The translations under genes were made by a program, and so were the position numbers. A stretch of DNA of 64,000 nucleotides from contig NZ_JAUUTZ010000025.1 of the NCBI RefSeq assembly GCF_030678915.1, positions 1 through 64,000 of the forward strand, written 5' to 3'. Under the pieces are notes generated by a model. That model made no database searches and was not told the DNA's origin. It saw nothing but the letters and a program-made list of their open reading frames with translations. This document shows positions 1 through 8,121 of the stretch, one piece after another; the stretch's first letter is position 1; each line of letters opens with the position of its first letter. The DNA comes from Paracoccus wurundjeri. GTDB taxonomy: Bacteria > Pseudomonadota > Alphaproteobacteria > Rhodobacterales > Rhodobacteraceae.

Positions 1-2
1 AG

Positions 3-170
3 CTTCGGGTCGAAGTGCGGGGCGATCTAGCCGACATCCTTGCGATCTCGCTGGAACGTAAAAAGCCCTCCGGTGGGGAGGGCGGTGCGCAATTTGTGAT
101 GGTTGCGGGGGCTCGCAACCTACGAGAGCGACACTCGCTCGAAGCCGCAATTTGATGGTGATTCAAATCC
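3..170 (+). CDS. 3' end of a large serine recombinase (partial)
   Basis: Reading from base 3, an open frame enters from the left edge and stops at a TGA at 168-170. It encodes a C-terminal tail containing RVEVRGDLADILAI, then FVMVAGARNLRERHSLEAAI. Large serine recombinases of mobile elements often end with a RGDLA-type segment followed by MVAGARN. The complete recombinase at 51359-53083 ends the same way (HGELRTIL, then MVAGARN). The catalytic domain lies outside the window, so activity cannot be judged. The shared MVAGARN codons are the 22-bp direct repeat that I propose as the attachment site. The remaining tail (LRERHSLEAAI) would therefore be supplied by the inserted element. The family call rests only on the tail. 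Confidence 0.6.
65..83. other. GC-rich hairpin inside recombinase tail
   Basis: GCCCTCC at 65-71 pairs with GGAGGGC at 77-83 around a 5-nt loop. It sits inside the reading frame, 16 bases before the 22-bp repeat. The complete recombinase has a counterpart at 52976-53001. Read on the minus strand, such a hairpin next to a tRNA-like 3' end would look like a terminator. Function here is unproven. Confidence 0.4.
99..120 (+). repeat. Left copy of 22-bp direct repeat, candidate attL
   Basis: A perfect 22-bp match to 53012-53033. It consists of AT followed by an imperfect-loop palindrome: GGTTGCG at 101-107, a GGGGCT loop at 108-113, and CGCAACC at 114-120. After one mismatch the next four bases (ACGA) match again. 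Both copies lie in the same reading frame of recombinase tails and encode MVAGARN. The first 13 bases after A99, TGGTTGCGGGGGC, equal the reverse complement of a typical bacterial tRNA-fMet 3' end. That fits an ancestral tRNA target, but no tRNA is present here. Confidence 0.6.
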
Positions 171-501
171 GCGAACGCAAATCCAGCTAACGAGGGTGCC
201 CCATCCATCTTGGCCTTCATCTGCAGCACGATCCTGGATCAAAAATCACGCCTCGCTGGAACCCCATCCGATTCATAACGATCGAAAATCGTTCTAGGCC
301 GAAGATTTCCGACATGGGAATGCGATCCGTCAAGCATCATTCACTTTGCCGGCGAAGGTCGGCTGATCCGCGAAACGCCATGGTCCGCGCGTCGATCGCG
401 CCGGTCCCGCGGGACCTGCTCGGCTGAGCCGGTCTCTGGCTCGCGATCTATAGCAGCGGCCATACATCAAGTCGGTTACGGGCCGGTAGCGAACAGTGTG
501 G
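171..501. other. Intergenic stretch, no convincing gene
   Basis: This 331-bp stretch lies between the resident recombinase tail and the end of the RelE-UvrD gene. Short open frames on both strands show no family resemblance or convincing start. The only local structure noted is a weak palindrome, AACGAT at 277-282 and ATCGTT at 288-293. If the element model is right, this is the extreme left end of the element. Confidence 0.5.
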
Positions 502-2586
502 CTATCGTGCCAAGTCGTCGAGGAATTCAGAGGCTGGATCGACACCGGTGATCAGCAGCCGGTCGCGAGCGCGGGTGCAGGCGACATAAAGCAGATGACG
601 TTCGGTGTTGTAGACCTCCTCCAGATCGGACTCATCGGCGACTGTCTCGATCCGCTCCTGCAACGGCAGCACCTCGTCGTCGCACGCCATCACGGCGACT
701 GCGCGGAATTCGAGGCCCTTGGCGAGGTGCATGATGCTGATTGCGATCTTACCTGCTTCCGCCTCTACCTTGTCGCTCAGCTCGACACCCGATGCGCCAG
801 CGGTCTTGATCGCGGTCCGCGCACGCTTCAGTTGCTCGCCGGTTCGAACGAACAGGCCGACCTCATGCGGCTGGCAACCCTCTTTCAGGCGATCGGCGAG
901 CCAGTGCCCGACAGCTTCGCTCTCTTCCGTGGCCGTATCGAAGGTGCAGATCTCGGGTGCCGGCCCGTTGAACACGGAGATGGTGCCGCGGCGGCTCTCG
1001 GTGTTGCCGTCAACGTCGGAGATGTTCGGCGGCAGCAGCCGATCCGCCTGGGCGCGGATCTGGTGGGAGGTGCGATAGTTGATCCGCAATGTGTGGGAGC
1101 GTCCACGCAAGTCGATGCCGAGCGATTTCCACGAGAAGGGTTGCTGGAAGATGCGCTGTCCGAGATCGCCGGCGAAGAACAGCCCGTCCGGCTTGTGCGA
1201 AACCAGTGCGGCCAGGAAGCGGGCCTCGGCCACGCTGATATCCTGCGCCTCGTCGACGACCGCGAAATCGAACGGCCGTTTCTCCGTCGCGCCATAATGC
1301 GCCGCAAGGCGACCGAACATGCCGGACCATGTCACCGCCTTGCGCTCGGCGAGACCGGCGCGCAACCGCTCGAAGATCGACCAGAGGGATTCCCGCTGCT
1401 TGCCGCCGATCCGTGTCTTGCGGCCAAGGCGCGAGACGTCCCGGTACCCCTCCCAGTTCTCGATCTGCCAGGCGTCGACGACCTCCGACCATTCCCCGGC
1501 AAGGAAGGGCAATGAGAACTTCTGGCCATCGTCCTGTCCCGCCGCCTTGGTGAGCAGAGTGTGAACGAGGGACGGCGAGGCGATGTTCGGCTGTCCGAAA
1601 AGACTGGAATAGAGATCATAGGCGACGCCCGTGATGGACTGCACGGTGATCCGCGCCAACACGGCCGGTTCGTTTCCGGCCAGATGCTGCAGCTTCACCT
1701 TCAGCGCATTGGCTAGCGCCTTCGAGAAGGTCGTCAGCAGGATTCGCGCCTGTGGATCGTTGCGCGCCAGATGCACCGCGCGATGCAGCGCGACCACCGT
1801 CTTGCCCGTGCCCGCGGCCCCCGAAATCCTCGCCGGCCCCGAGTAGCTGCGCTCCACATATTGCAGCTGGTCGGGATGCAGGAAGACCGCCCATTTCTCC
1901 CAGGGATAGTCGAGCGCGCGCTGCAGTTCCTCGATGTTGGTCAGGACACGGAAACGCCGCTGCGCATCGGGATGGGCGAACGGATCGGCCTCCACGGGGG
2001 CCGTCAGCGGCGGCTCCGGCTTCTCGCCCACCGCCAGCTTCAGGAGCGCCTCCTGCGCCTCCTGCGGCAGATGGGAGATGATGTCAAACAGGGTGTCCTC
2101 GGTCGCCAGGCGAACGTCGTTCACCCACTCCTCGGGCACGCCGAAACCCATCAGCTCGAACTTGCGCAGATTGTCAAAGAGTCTCGGCTTCGCAGCCGGT
2201 GCCGCGGCAACCGGCTCCACGACCTCCTTCGGCTTGAAGATCTCCACCTCTTCGACGCGCTCGCGCACTTCGACGAGTTGCATCGCGCCCGTTGTCGGAT
2301 GCCGCTCGATCTTGCGCCGCTCGGCCCATTTGTAGGCATCGTCGTGATGATCGACGTAGACAAGCAGAAGGCTGGACCGCGTGCGGTGGACGATCAGCCG
2401 GATGTCAGCGTTCACCCGCACCGACCAGAAATTCGGGTCCTTGGCGCGGTCCAGCTTGTGGAAGGAAAGGCCCGGCGCAGAGGCGTCGAGCTGCAGGTCG
2501 AAGGCGGTTGTTTTCACCGCCTTCTGTTCCTGTGTGGTCAAGCGAGAGAGGCTCTCGGTGAAGGTGTCGGCGATGCGGAACTCCAC
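502..2586 (-). CDS. RelE-like domain fused to UvrD-type SF1 helicase
   Basis: A 694-aa protein, last gene of the minus-strand restriction-like operon. Residues 1-90 read like a RelE/ParE/Txe toxin fold: FTESLSRL, then WSVRVNADIRLIV, then a DHHDDAYKWAE ending. Residues from about 235 are a UvrD/PcrA-type helicase. It has Walker A GAAGTGKT at 256-263, a VVDEAQD motif, IMHLAKGLEFRAV, and YVACTRARDRL near the C terminus. An ATP-dependent 3'-5' helicase or translocase role is expected from the family. The toxin-like domain may bind RNA or DNA, or only resemble a toxin; its catalytic residues were not established. The start is GTG (complement of 2584-2586), immediately after the stop of the 211-aa gene at 2587, so the two are probably co-translated. 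Confidence 0.85.
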   Translation of the reverse strand: MEFRIADTFTESLSRLTTQEQKAVKTTAFDLQLDASAPGLSFHKLDRAKDPNFWSVRVNADIRLIVHRTRSSLLLVYVDHHDDAYKWAERRKIERHPTTGAMQLVEVRERVEEVEIFKPKEVVEPVAAAPAAKPRLFDNLRKFELMGFGVPEEWVNDVRLATEDTLFDIISHLPQEAQEALLKLAVGEKPEPPLTAPVEADPFAHPDAQRRFRVLTNIEELQRALDYPWEKWAVFLHPDQLQYVERSYSGPARISGAAGTGKTVVALHRAVHLARNDPQARILLTTFSKALANALKVKLQHLAGNEPAVLARITVQSITGVAYDLYSSLFGQPNIASPSLVHTLLTKAAGQDDGQKFSLPFLAGEWSEVVDAWQIENWEGYRDVSRLGRKTRIGGKQRESLWSIFERLRAGLAERKAVTWSGMFGRLAAHYGATEKRPFDFAVVDEAQDISVAEARFLAALVSHKPDGLFFAGDLGQRIFQQPFSWKSLGIDLRGRSHTLRINYRTSHQIRAQADRLLPPNISDVDGNTESRRGTISVFNGPAPEICTFDTATEESEAVGHWLADRLKEGCQPHEVGLFVRTGEQLKRARTAIKTAGASGVELSDKVEAEAGKIAISIMHLAKGLEFRAVAVMACDDEVLPLQERIETVADESDLEEVYNTERHLLYVACTRARDRLLITGVDPASEFLDDLAR

Positions 2587-3222
2587 TCAGCCTCCCTCCC
2601 GATCACCTGACGCAACATTTGCTGAAATAAGCTTCCGTTCAGCAATTCGGCTTGCCAGGGCATCTTGGTCGCGGACCAACAGCGGCAAGAGAGCGTCGTG
2701 AACTTCAGGATGATCGTCGAGCAGTGCAAGCGCTTCCTGAGCGTTTCTTATCTTAAGCGACTGCAATGTTTCGCGCTCTTTCTCGACCTGAAGGCGCTTC
2801 AGTTCGGTGTCGAGGCTAGCTTGCGTATCCCGCTCTCTCCGTAGATGCGCCTCGTCGAAATAGACCTTTATCCGCCCAACTGAATTGGCGATGGTTTCGA
2901 ATACCTTGCCGATGCCAAGCAGATCGATGCCGCCAGGCGACGCGTACTGAATACGGTCAACTCTCAATCTTTCATAGGACGGAGTCTCGTACCGAGCACG
3001 CTCCAGCAGGCGTTGATTGATCTGGTCGAGCGCTGCCTCAAAGGGCAGCCCACCGTATCTCGCGCTTCCCCACATGTAGTAGTCATCGTCAAGCCAGTAC
3101 GGCAGGCCACGAAGCCGACGCGATCCGACCGGCGCCAACTTGTAGTAAAATGATTCTGTGGACCTCAGTACCTCGACAAAATCCTGCGGCTCCCACGCAC
3201 CGTCGATCTCAAGCATCAGCAT
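2587..3222 (-). CDS. Unknown 211-aa protein in restriction-like operon
   Basis: I do not recognise a named family. The N-terminal half is mixed alpha/beta with many aromatic residues (a YYKLAPVG region and YWLDDDYYMWG). It contains VDRIQYASPGGIDLLGIGKV at about residues 88-107. The C-terminal third is charged and helical, probably a coiled coil (EAHLRRERDTQASLDTELKR, then VEKERETLQSLK). There is no signal peptide or membrane segment. The gene sits between the Mod-like methyltransferase (stop at 3230) and the RelE-UvrD gene (start 2586) with no real gap, so it is very likely a component or accessory of the same system. ATG starts at 3222 and 3216 are both possible. Confidence 0.7.
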   Translation of the reverse strand: MLMLEIDGAWEPQDFVEVLRSTESFYYKLAPVGSRRLRGLPYWLDDDYYMWGSARYGGLPFEAALDQINQRLLERARYETPSYERLRVDRIQYASPGGIDLLGIGKVFETIANSVGRIKVYFDEAHLRRERDTQASLDTELKRLQVEKERETLQSLKIRNAQEALALLDDHPEVHDALLPLLVRDQDALASRIAERKLISANVASGDREGG

Positions 3223-3229
3223 TTTTGGT

Positions 3230-6196
3230 TCACCCCACCGAGAACACCTTCATGACCTCGTCGCCGAGGTGGTTGATGACCTTCACCGCGATGCGGCCGG
3301 AGACTGGCTTCGGGAAGGGGCGCGACGTGTCGCTGTGCAGACTTTCCCATGCCTCCTGATCGATCTCGGCCTTCAGCGTCGTCTTCAACGCCTTGTACGG
3401 ATCGTTCGCGCCGAGGAAGTAGGCGTGGCGAACGAAGAAGCTTTCCTCGTTATAGTCGGTGTCGAGCATCCACAGCGCGATGCCGTCGGTGCCTTCGGAG
3501 ACGACTTCGCCCGACTGCGGCTTGAAGACGTCGACGCCGAACACCTTCACCCGGATCATGCCGTCGCCGGCGTCCTCGATCTTGATGTCAGGCTCACCAA
3601 AGATGACGAAGAGGTTGCCCGCGCCGGTCGATTTCAGGTCGCCGCCCATGTGAAGGTCGGGGTTCATGCGGGCCTTCAGCACCGGCACGCGGCCGAGCCT
3701 GTCGAACTCGGCCGAGTGGGCGTCGTAGTTGAAGGCGCAGGCGATCAGCACGTCGAAGCCCGCATCCCCGGCCTCGCGCGCGGCCGCCACCAGATCGGGG
3801 CGGGAAACGGTGCCGAACTCGGGGCCGATGAAGATGCCGGCGCGTTTCTGGCGCTCACCCTCCATGAACGTCCCCTCGGCGCAGATGAAGCGGCCGGGCC
3901 AGCCGGTCAGGCTGGTGAAGGTGATCCGGTCTTCCTTGTGCGCCTGCTGGACGCCGGCGGCCTTCAGGTTCTCCAGGATCATGTGCGCGAAGTCGGTCAC
4001 GTTCTCGTCGCGGTCCGCCGCCTTGCGCTTGCCCTCGGCGGCCTCCAGCACATCGATCAGCTCGTCGTTCCAGTCCACCGCCAGCGTGCGGTGGGGCGAG
4101 AGGCTCTCGACCGTGAACGGACCCGCGACGCGGACCTTTGAATTGTCCGGATAAGGCTTGTCGTAGAGATACTCGAACTCGGCCTTGGCGGCGATGGAGG
4201 CGTCGATCTCCTTCTGCCGCGCGATGCGCGCCTCCCACCATTCTCCATGAATCCTGATTGCCTCAGCATTCGTCCAGGGATCAATCGGTCGCTCGGGCAA
4301 TGTTTTGAATGTGTAGGCTCGACCAAGGATCGCGTTGAGCTTGTCGAGTGCCCTCTGCGATTTCTTCCCGACTTCATCCTCGGCAATCGCCTCGCGCAAT
4401 TTCGAGTGGATAGCGGCGGCCTCGGGCTTCCAGGGATCACCGGCCTCGCGCGGTATCTCCCATTCCTCCCAGAGCTGATTCCTACCGAGCACGCGATTCA
4501 ACTCATCTCGCAGCGGCTCCAGCGTATCCTGCCACCGCTCCCAGATCACGTCGATCTCGGCATTGTTGGCGATGGATTTCAGCGTGATGTGCGGCACGCG
4601 GTCGTAGACGAAGCCCATGCGGATATCGCCGCGGGTCGGCGTAGTTTTCGGGACGGTGCGCGCGATCTCGCTTTCCTTGGCCTGCCCCTCGGGGCTGTCG
4701 GCCAGGAGGTAGTAAGGATAGCGCCCGCCCATCAGGCGCGAGCGGGCGAGCGCAATGGCGACGCGGCTGGTGTCAATAGTGATCCAGCGCCGTCCCCATT
4801 GCTCGGCCACATAGGCCGTGGTCCCGGAGCCGCAGGTGGGGTCGAGCACCAAATCGCCGGGGTCGGTGACCATCAGGACGCAGCGCTCAACGACCTTTGG
4901 TAGTGTCTGAACCACATACAGCCGATCAGCACCAAATCCGCTCGTCTGGGTGTCAATCCAGATATTCAAGAGTGGCGTAACGTTGTAGTCGTCCAAATAA
5001 TTCACAAAGCGCAGCGTTTTGCCCTGCGCTACAAATCGATCTGCTCGGGAGACAACTGCTAGGCCGGCCCCGTGAGTCTTCCAGTGCGAGTTCGATGATG
5101 GTTCAAATGATTGGCCTCGCCAGATGAACGGCTTGTCGCGTGCAGACGGACCGTCCGAGAACATCGGATACGGCTGCATGATCCTAGCGGAATCAGGGAT
5201 GGGGCTTTCGCCGCGCTTTTCTTTCGCGTTGAGCGGCCGCCGTTCGCCCTGGATAGTCTCAATCCAAGTATAATTCGTCGCGCCTTCATCCCCAGGTCGC
5301 TTTTCATCGTAAAGCTGACGATATTTCATTGCCTTAGCAGACTTCGCGAACCACAGAATGAAGTCCGTCACATTGGCCAGCGCTCCAGAGCTCTGCCCCC
5401 CGGTCTTCTTGAAGGCTATCTGACTGACGAAATTGTCTTCCCCAAACACCTCATCCATCAGGGCGCGAACGCGATGAACGTTCTCGTCGCCGATCTGCAC
5501 GAAGATGCTCCCGCTCTCGTGCAGCAGGTCGCGCGCAACAGTCAGCCGATCGCGCAAGTAGGTCAGGTAAGAGTGGATGCCGTCGCGCCAGGTGTCGCGA
5601 AACGCGCGCACCTGTTCGGGCTCTCGCGTGATGTGGTCCTTGGCCCCGTCCTTCACGTCGCGCGAGGTCGTCGACCACTGAAAGTTCGAGTTGAACTTGA
5701 TGCCATAGGGCGGGTCGAAATAGATACACTGCACCTGCCCGCGCAGGCCCTCGCGCTCGGCCAGTGACGCCATCACCGAGAGCGAGTCGCCTGAGATCAT
5801 CCGGTTCGACCAGTGCTGATCGTGCTGGTAGAACTCGGTCGCCGCTTCTGCATCCCGCAGCCCATTGAAATCGGCGAAGAGGTCGGCCATCGGCGGCGCG
5901 GCTTCATCGGCGCGCGCCTTCGATTCGCGCTTCAAGTCGTCGATGATGACCTTGGGGTGCACCTTCTCTTGTATGTAGAGCGGCGGAGCGGAGACGATGA
6001 GGTCCGACCAGTCCTGCTCGTCCTTGCCGCGCCAGACGAGCTGCGGATCGAGATCGCGGTTACGCCGCTCATAGGCGAGCTGGATCGGCGTCTTGTCCGC
6101 CTCGCGCATGACGCTCTCGAACTCGGCCGTCGGGATGTTCTTGCGCGTCGCCGCGTCGTGCTTCAGCGCTTCGACCTCGATCGGTTTCTTCGCCAT
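3230..6196 (-). CDS. Mod-like site-specific DNA methyltransferase (beta class)
   Basis: A 988-aa SAM-dependent DNA amino-methyltransferase. The catalytic motif DPPYG is at 161-165 and the SAM-binding motif LDPTCGSGTT lies near 450-458. DPPY before the SAM motif is the beta arrangement typical of type III Mod subunits (N6-adenine is the usual product). It is longer than most Mod proteins (about 600-700 aa), with a long C-terminal part without obvious motifs that may hold target recognition or partner contacts. The start ATG (6194-6196) overlaps the stop of the DUF262 gene (TAATG), indicating coupling. Paired with the Res-like protein at 8118-11186 it forms a modification-restriction pair. The exact base and site modified are not visible. 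Confidence 0.88.
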   Translation of the reverse strand: MAKKPIEVEALKHDAATRKNIPTAEFESVMREADKTPIQLAYERRNRDLDPQLVWRGKDEQDWSDLIVSAPPLYIQEKVHPKVIIDDLKRESKARADEAAPPMADLFADFNGLRDAEAATEFYQHDQHWSNRMISGDSLSVMASLAEREGLRGQVQCIYFDPPYGIKFNSNFQWSTTSRDVKDGAKDHITREPEQVRAFRDTWRDGIHSYLTYLRDRLTVARDLLHESGSIFVQIGDENVHRVRALMDEVFGEDNFVSQIAFKKTGGQSSGALANVTDFILWFAKSAKAMKYRQLYDEKRPGDEGATNYTWIETIQGERRPLNAKEKRGESPIPDSARIMQPYPMFSDGPSARDKPFIWRGQSFEPSSNSHWKTHGAGLAVVSRADRFVAQGKTLRFVNYLDDYNVTPLLNIWIDTQTSGFGADRLYVVQTLPKVVERCVLMVTDPGDLVLDPTCGSGTTAYVAEQWGRRWITIDTSRVAIALARSRLMGGRYPYYLLADSPEGQAKESEIARTVPKTTPTRGDIRMGFVYDRVPHITLKSIANNAEIDVIWERWQDTLEPLRDELNRVLGRNQLWEEWEIPREAGDPWKPEAAAIHSKLREAIAEDEVGKKSQRALDKLNAILGRAYTFKTLPERPIDPWTNAEAIRIHGEWWEARIARQKEIDASIAAKAEFEYLYDKPYPDNSKVRVAGPFTVESLSPHRTLAVDWNDELIDVLEAAEGKRKAADRDENVTDFAHMILENLKAAGVQQAHKEDRITFTSLTGWPGRFICAEGTFMEGERQKRAGIFIGPEFGTVSRPDLVAAAREAGDAGFDVLIACAFNYDAHSAEFDRLGRVPVLKARMNPDLHMGGDLKSTGAGNLFVIFGEPDIKIEDAGDGMIRVKVFGVDVFKPQSGEVVSEGTDGIALWMLDTDYNEESFFVRHAYFLGANDPYKALKTTLKAEIDQEAWESLHSDTSRPFPKPVSGRIAVKVINHLGDEVMKVFSVG

Positions 6197-8121
6197 TACG
6201 CGGCCTCCTCTGCTTGCGCGTCGGGCAGATCGAAGCCCTCGTCATCCTGCGGGATATCCTCGCCTTCGTCGGGCGCCACGCCGGCCTTGATGACAGGGTG
6301 GCCGGTCGCCTTGGCGATCATGGCGAGGAGCCGCGCCTCGCGATCCGCCATGAACCCCTCGAAATCGTCGGCACGCAAAAGGGCCGGGTCCATCGCGTGG
6401 CTGGCGAGATACTCGTCCAGCGCGTCGGGCGCGATGGGCGGTGTATCCTTGCCGCCCATCTCCAGCCGGGAGAGATACTCCGAAGGCGCGACCCCGCCGA
6501 GGATGCGGTTGGTCTTGTAGCTGAGCGGGGTCTTGTTGACGACGGTGTCAAAGACCTTCGGTTCGATCTTCTGCTTCTTGCACCAGTCCTGCGGGAAGAT
6601 GTGGTGGATATCGACATACTCGTCGAAGAACACCGTCTGGCCGTAGGGCTGGCCCGAACGGAAATCGATCGCGCCCTCGGCCATCAGCAGGGCGTGGATG
6701 CCCTTGTAGGCGGCGGAAAGGCGGGTGCGCAGCGTGCGCAGCCGTTCGGGGCGGAAACGCCCTTCGGTGATTGTGCTGGGCTCAGGTCCGCCGTCGAGCC
6801 AGGCGGGGACCTCGAGCACGTCCTTCGCGAAGCGGGATTCGATGGCCGAACCGTAAAGCTCCCCGAAGATGCCGCACCAGAACCAGCGCGCCAGCCGGTC
6901 GCGCACCGCCGCATGGTCGAACTTCGGGCCGATGATCGCGAGGATCGCGGCAAACGGGACGAGCTGGCCCTGATAAGGCAGGTCGATGACGCGGTAGATG
7001 TGGTTCTGGCGCAGGAAACGGGCGGCCGCCTTGAATCCTTCCTCGACCGCGCCACGGTGCTTCAGATAGGCCTCCAACGGCAGGTCCAGCAGCGACTGGC
7101 GCGTCGCCCGGACGGCGGAGAGCTCGGACTCCTTACGGCCCGCGGCGATTTCGGCCGCGCGCTTCTCGACGCCGTGCAGGAGCGCGATCGCCTGCAGGAC
7201 ATCCGTCGCGGCGACCTTCTCCAGAACACCGAACTTCTGCTCGGCCGCGCGGCCGTAGAGCTGCAGCCGTATCTGCAGCCCGGCTTGGCCATCGGCGCCG
7301 AGCCAGTCGTCGCGGAGGCGATGCCCGCGGGCGGCGTACATGGCGGTTACGAGTTCGAAGGCATCGAGCGGCTTGCCGCCGGTGTTCACCTTCTCGAAGA
7401 CGAGGCATACCGCTTCGTGCGAGGTGTCGGGGCCCAGCGCGATGACCGGCAGCTGGTAGGCCTTGAAGTTCTGGAGGACTTCGTCCTTAAACGGCTTGAA
7501 GAGCTTGCGCGTCTCAGGATCCTTCTCCAGCCAGTATTCGTTGAACCCGTCCTGCCATTCGTCCCAGTCGAACACCTGGTTCAGCGGGAACATGAGGTTC
7601 TGGTATTCGAGCTCGGGCGTGGAGAGATCGAGTTCGATCTTCCGGTCGAAATCCGATTTGATCCGCCGATCCTCCGGCACCGAGACGATGGCGTTCTCGC
7701 GATCCTCGGACGGGTTCATGGCCTTGCGGATGTCGATGTAGAACCAGCGCCTCACGAGCTTGAGGCGCGGAGTAACCGTCTGCACCACCTCACGCCTCAG
7801 GCAGGTCTGGTAGAGGGACGTCATGCGCTGCTGGCCGTCGAGGAGGAGCTGGTCGGGGGCGGCGGTCGCGACAATATCGGCGCCCTGGATCGGGCGCCGC
7901 GCGAAGGTATCGGCAGCTCCCGGCTTCACTTCGAGCGTCATCAAGGCGCCGACCGGAAAGGCCTGCGAGATCGACGCGATGAGACCCTTGATCCGCTCCT
8001 CATCCCAAACCCAGCTGCGCTGAAAATCGGGAAGCTGGATCTTCCCGCTTCCGCAATGTCGGAGCAGCTCCTCGAGGCTAATCGGATTTGTCTTGAATGC
8101 TGCCTGCTTCCCCAAGGTCAC
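6196..8121 (-). CDS. GmrSD-like DUF262/DUF1524 protein
   Basis: A 641-aa protein with both halves of the GmrSD restriction family. The N-terminal DUF262 domain shows PDFQRSWVWDEERIKGLI (about 31-48) and the ParB/sulfiredoxin-like motif LLLDGQQRMTS (about 92-102). The C-terminal HNH-type DUF1524 region shows VDIHHIFPQDW near residue 505, followed by NKTPLSYKTNR. GmrSD enzymes are NTP-dependent type IV endonucleases acting on modified DNA. Here the gene is wedged between Mod- and Res-like genes with GTGA and TAATG overlaps, so it probably works inside that system. The start is GTG, complement of 8119-8121. Whether it attacks modified phage DNA or senses the cognate mark is unknown. Confidence 0.88.
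   Translation of the reverse strand: MTLGKQAAFKTNPISLEELLRHCGSGKIQLPDFQRSWVWDEERIKGLIASISQAFPVGALMTLEVKPGAADTFARRPIQGADIVATAAPDQLLLDGQQRMTSLYQTCLRREVVQTVTPRLKLVRRWFYIDIRKAMNPSEDRENAIVSVPEDRRIKSDFDRKIELDLSTPELEYQNLMFPLNQVFDWDEWQDGFNEYWLEKDPETRKLFKPFKDEVLQNFKAYQLPVIALGPDTSHEAVCLVFEKVNTGGKPLDAFELVTAMYAARGHRLRDDWLGADGQAGLQIRLQLYGRAAEQKFGVLEKVAATDVLQAIALLHGVEKRAAEIAAGRKESELSAVRATRQSLLDLPLEAYLKHRGAVEEGFKAAARFLRQNHIYRVIDLPYQGQLVPFAAILAIIGPKFDHAAVRDRLARWFWCGIFGELYGSAIESRFAKDVLEVPAWLDGGPEPSTITEGRFRPERLRTLRTRLSAAYKGIHALLMAEGAIDFRSGQPYGQTVFFDEYVDIHHIFPQDWCKKQKIEPKVFDTVVNKTPLSYKTNRILGGVAPSEYLSRLEMGGKDTPPIAPDALDEYLASHAMDPALLRADDFEGFMADREARLLAMIAKATGHPVIKAGVAPDEGEDIPQDDEGFDLPDAQAEEAA

Noticed and set aside
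101..120. A tRNA gene at the left repeat
   Set aside because: Only 13 bases match the end of tRNA-fMet; the anticodon and D arms are absent.
496..1515. Long open frame on the plus strand opposite the RelE-UvrD gene
   Set aside because: It is the antisense shadow of a gene with clear helicase motifs; its translation has no family features. GC-rich DNA gives many such frames.
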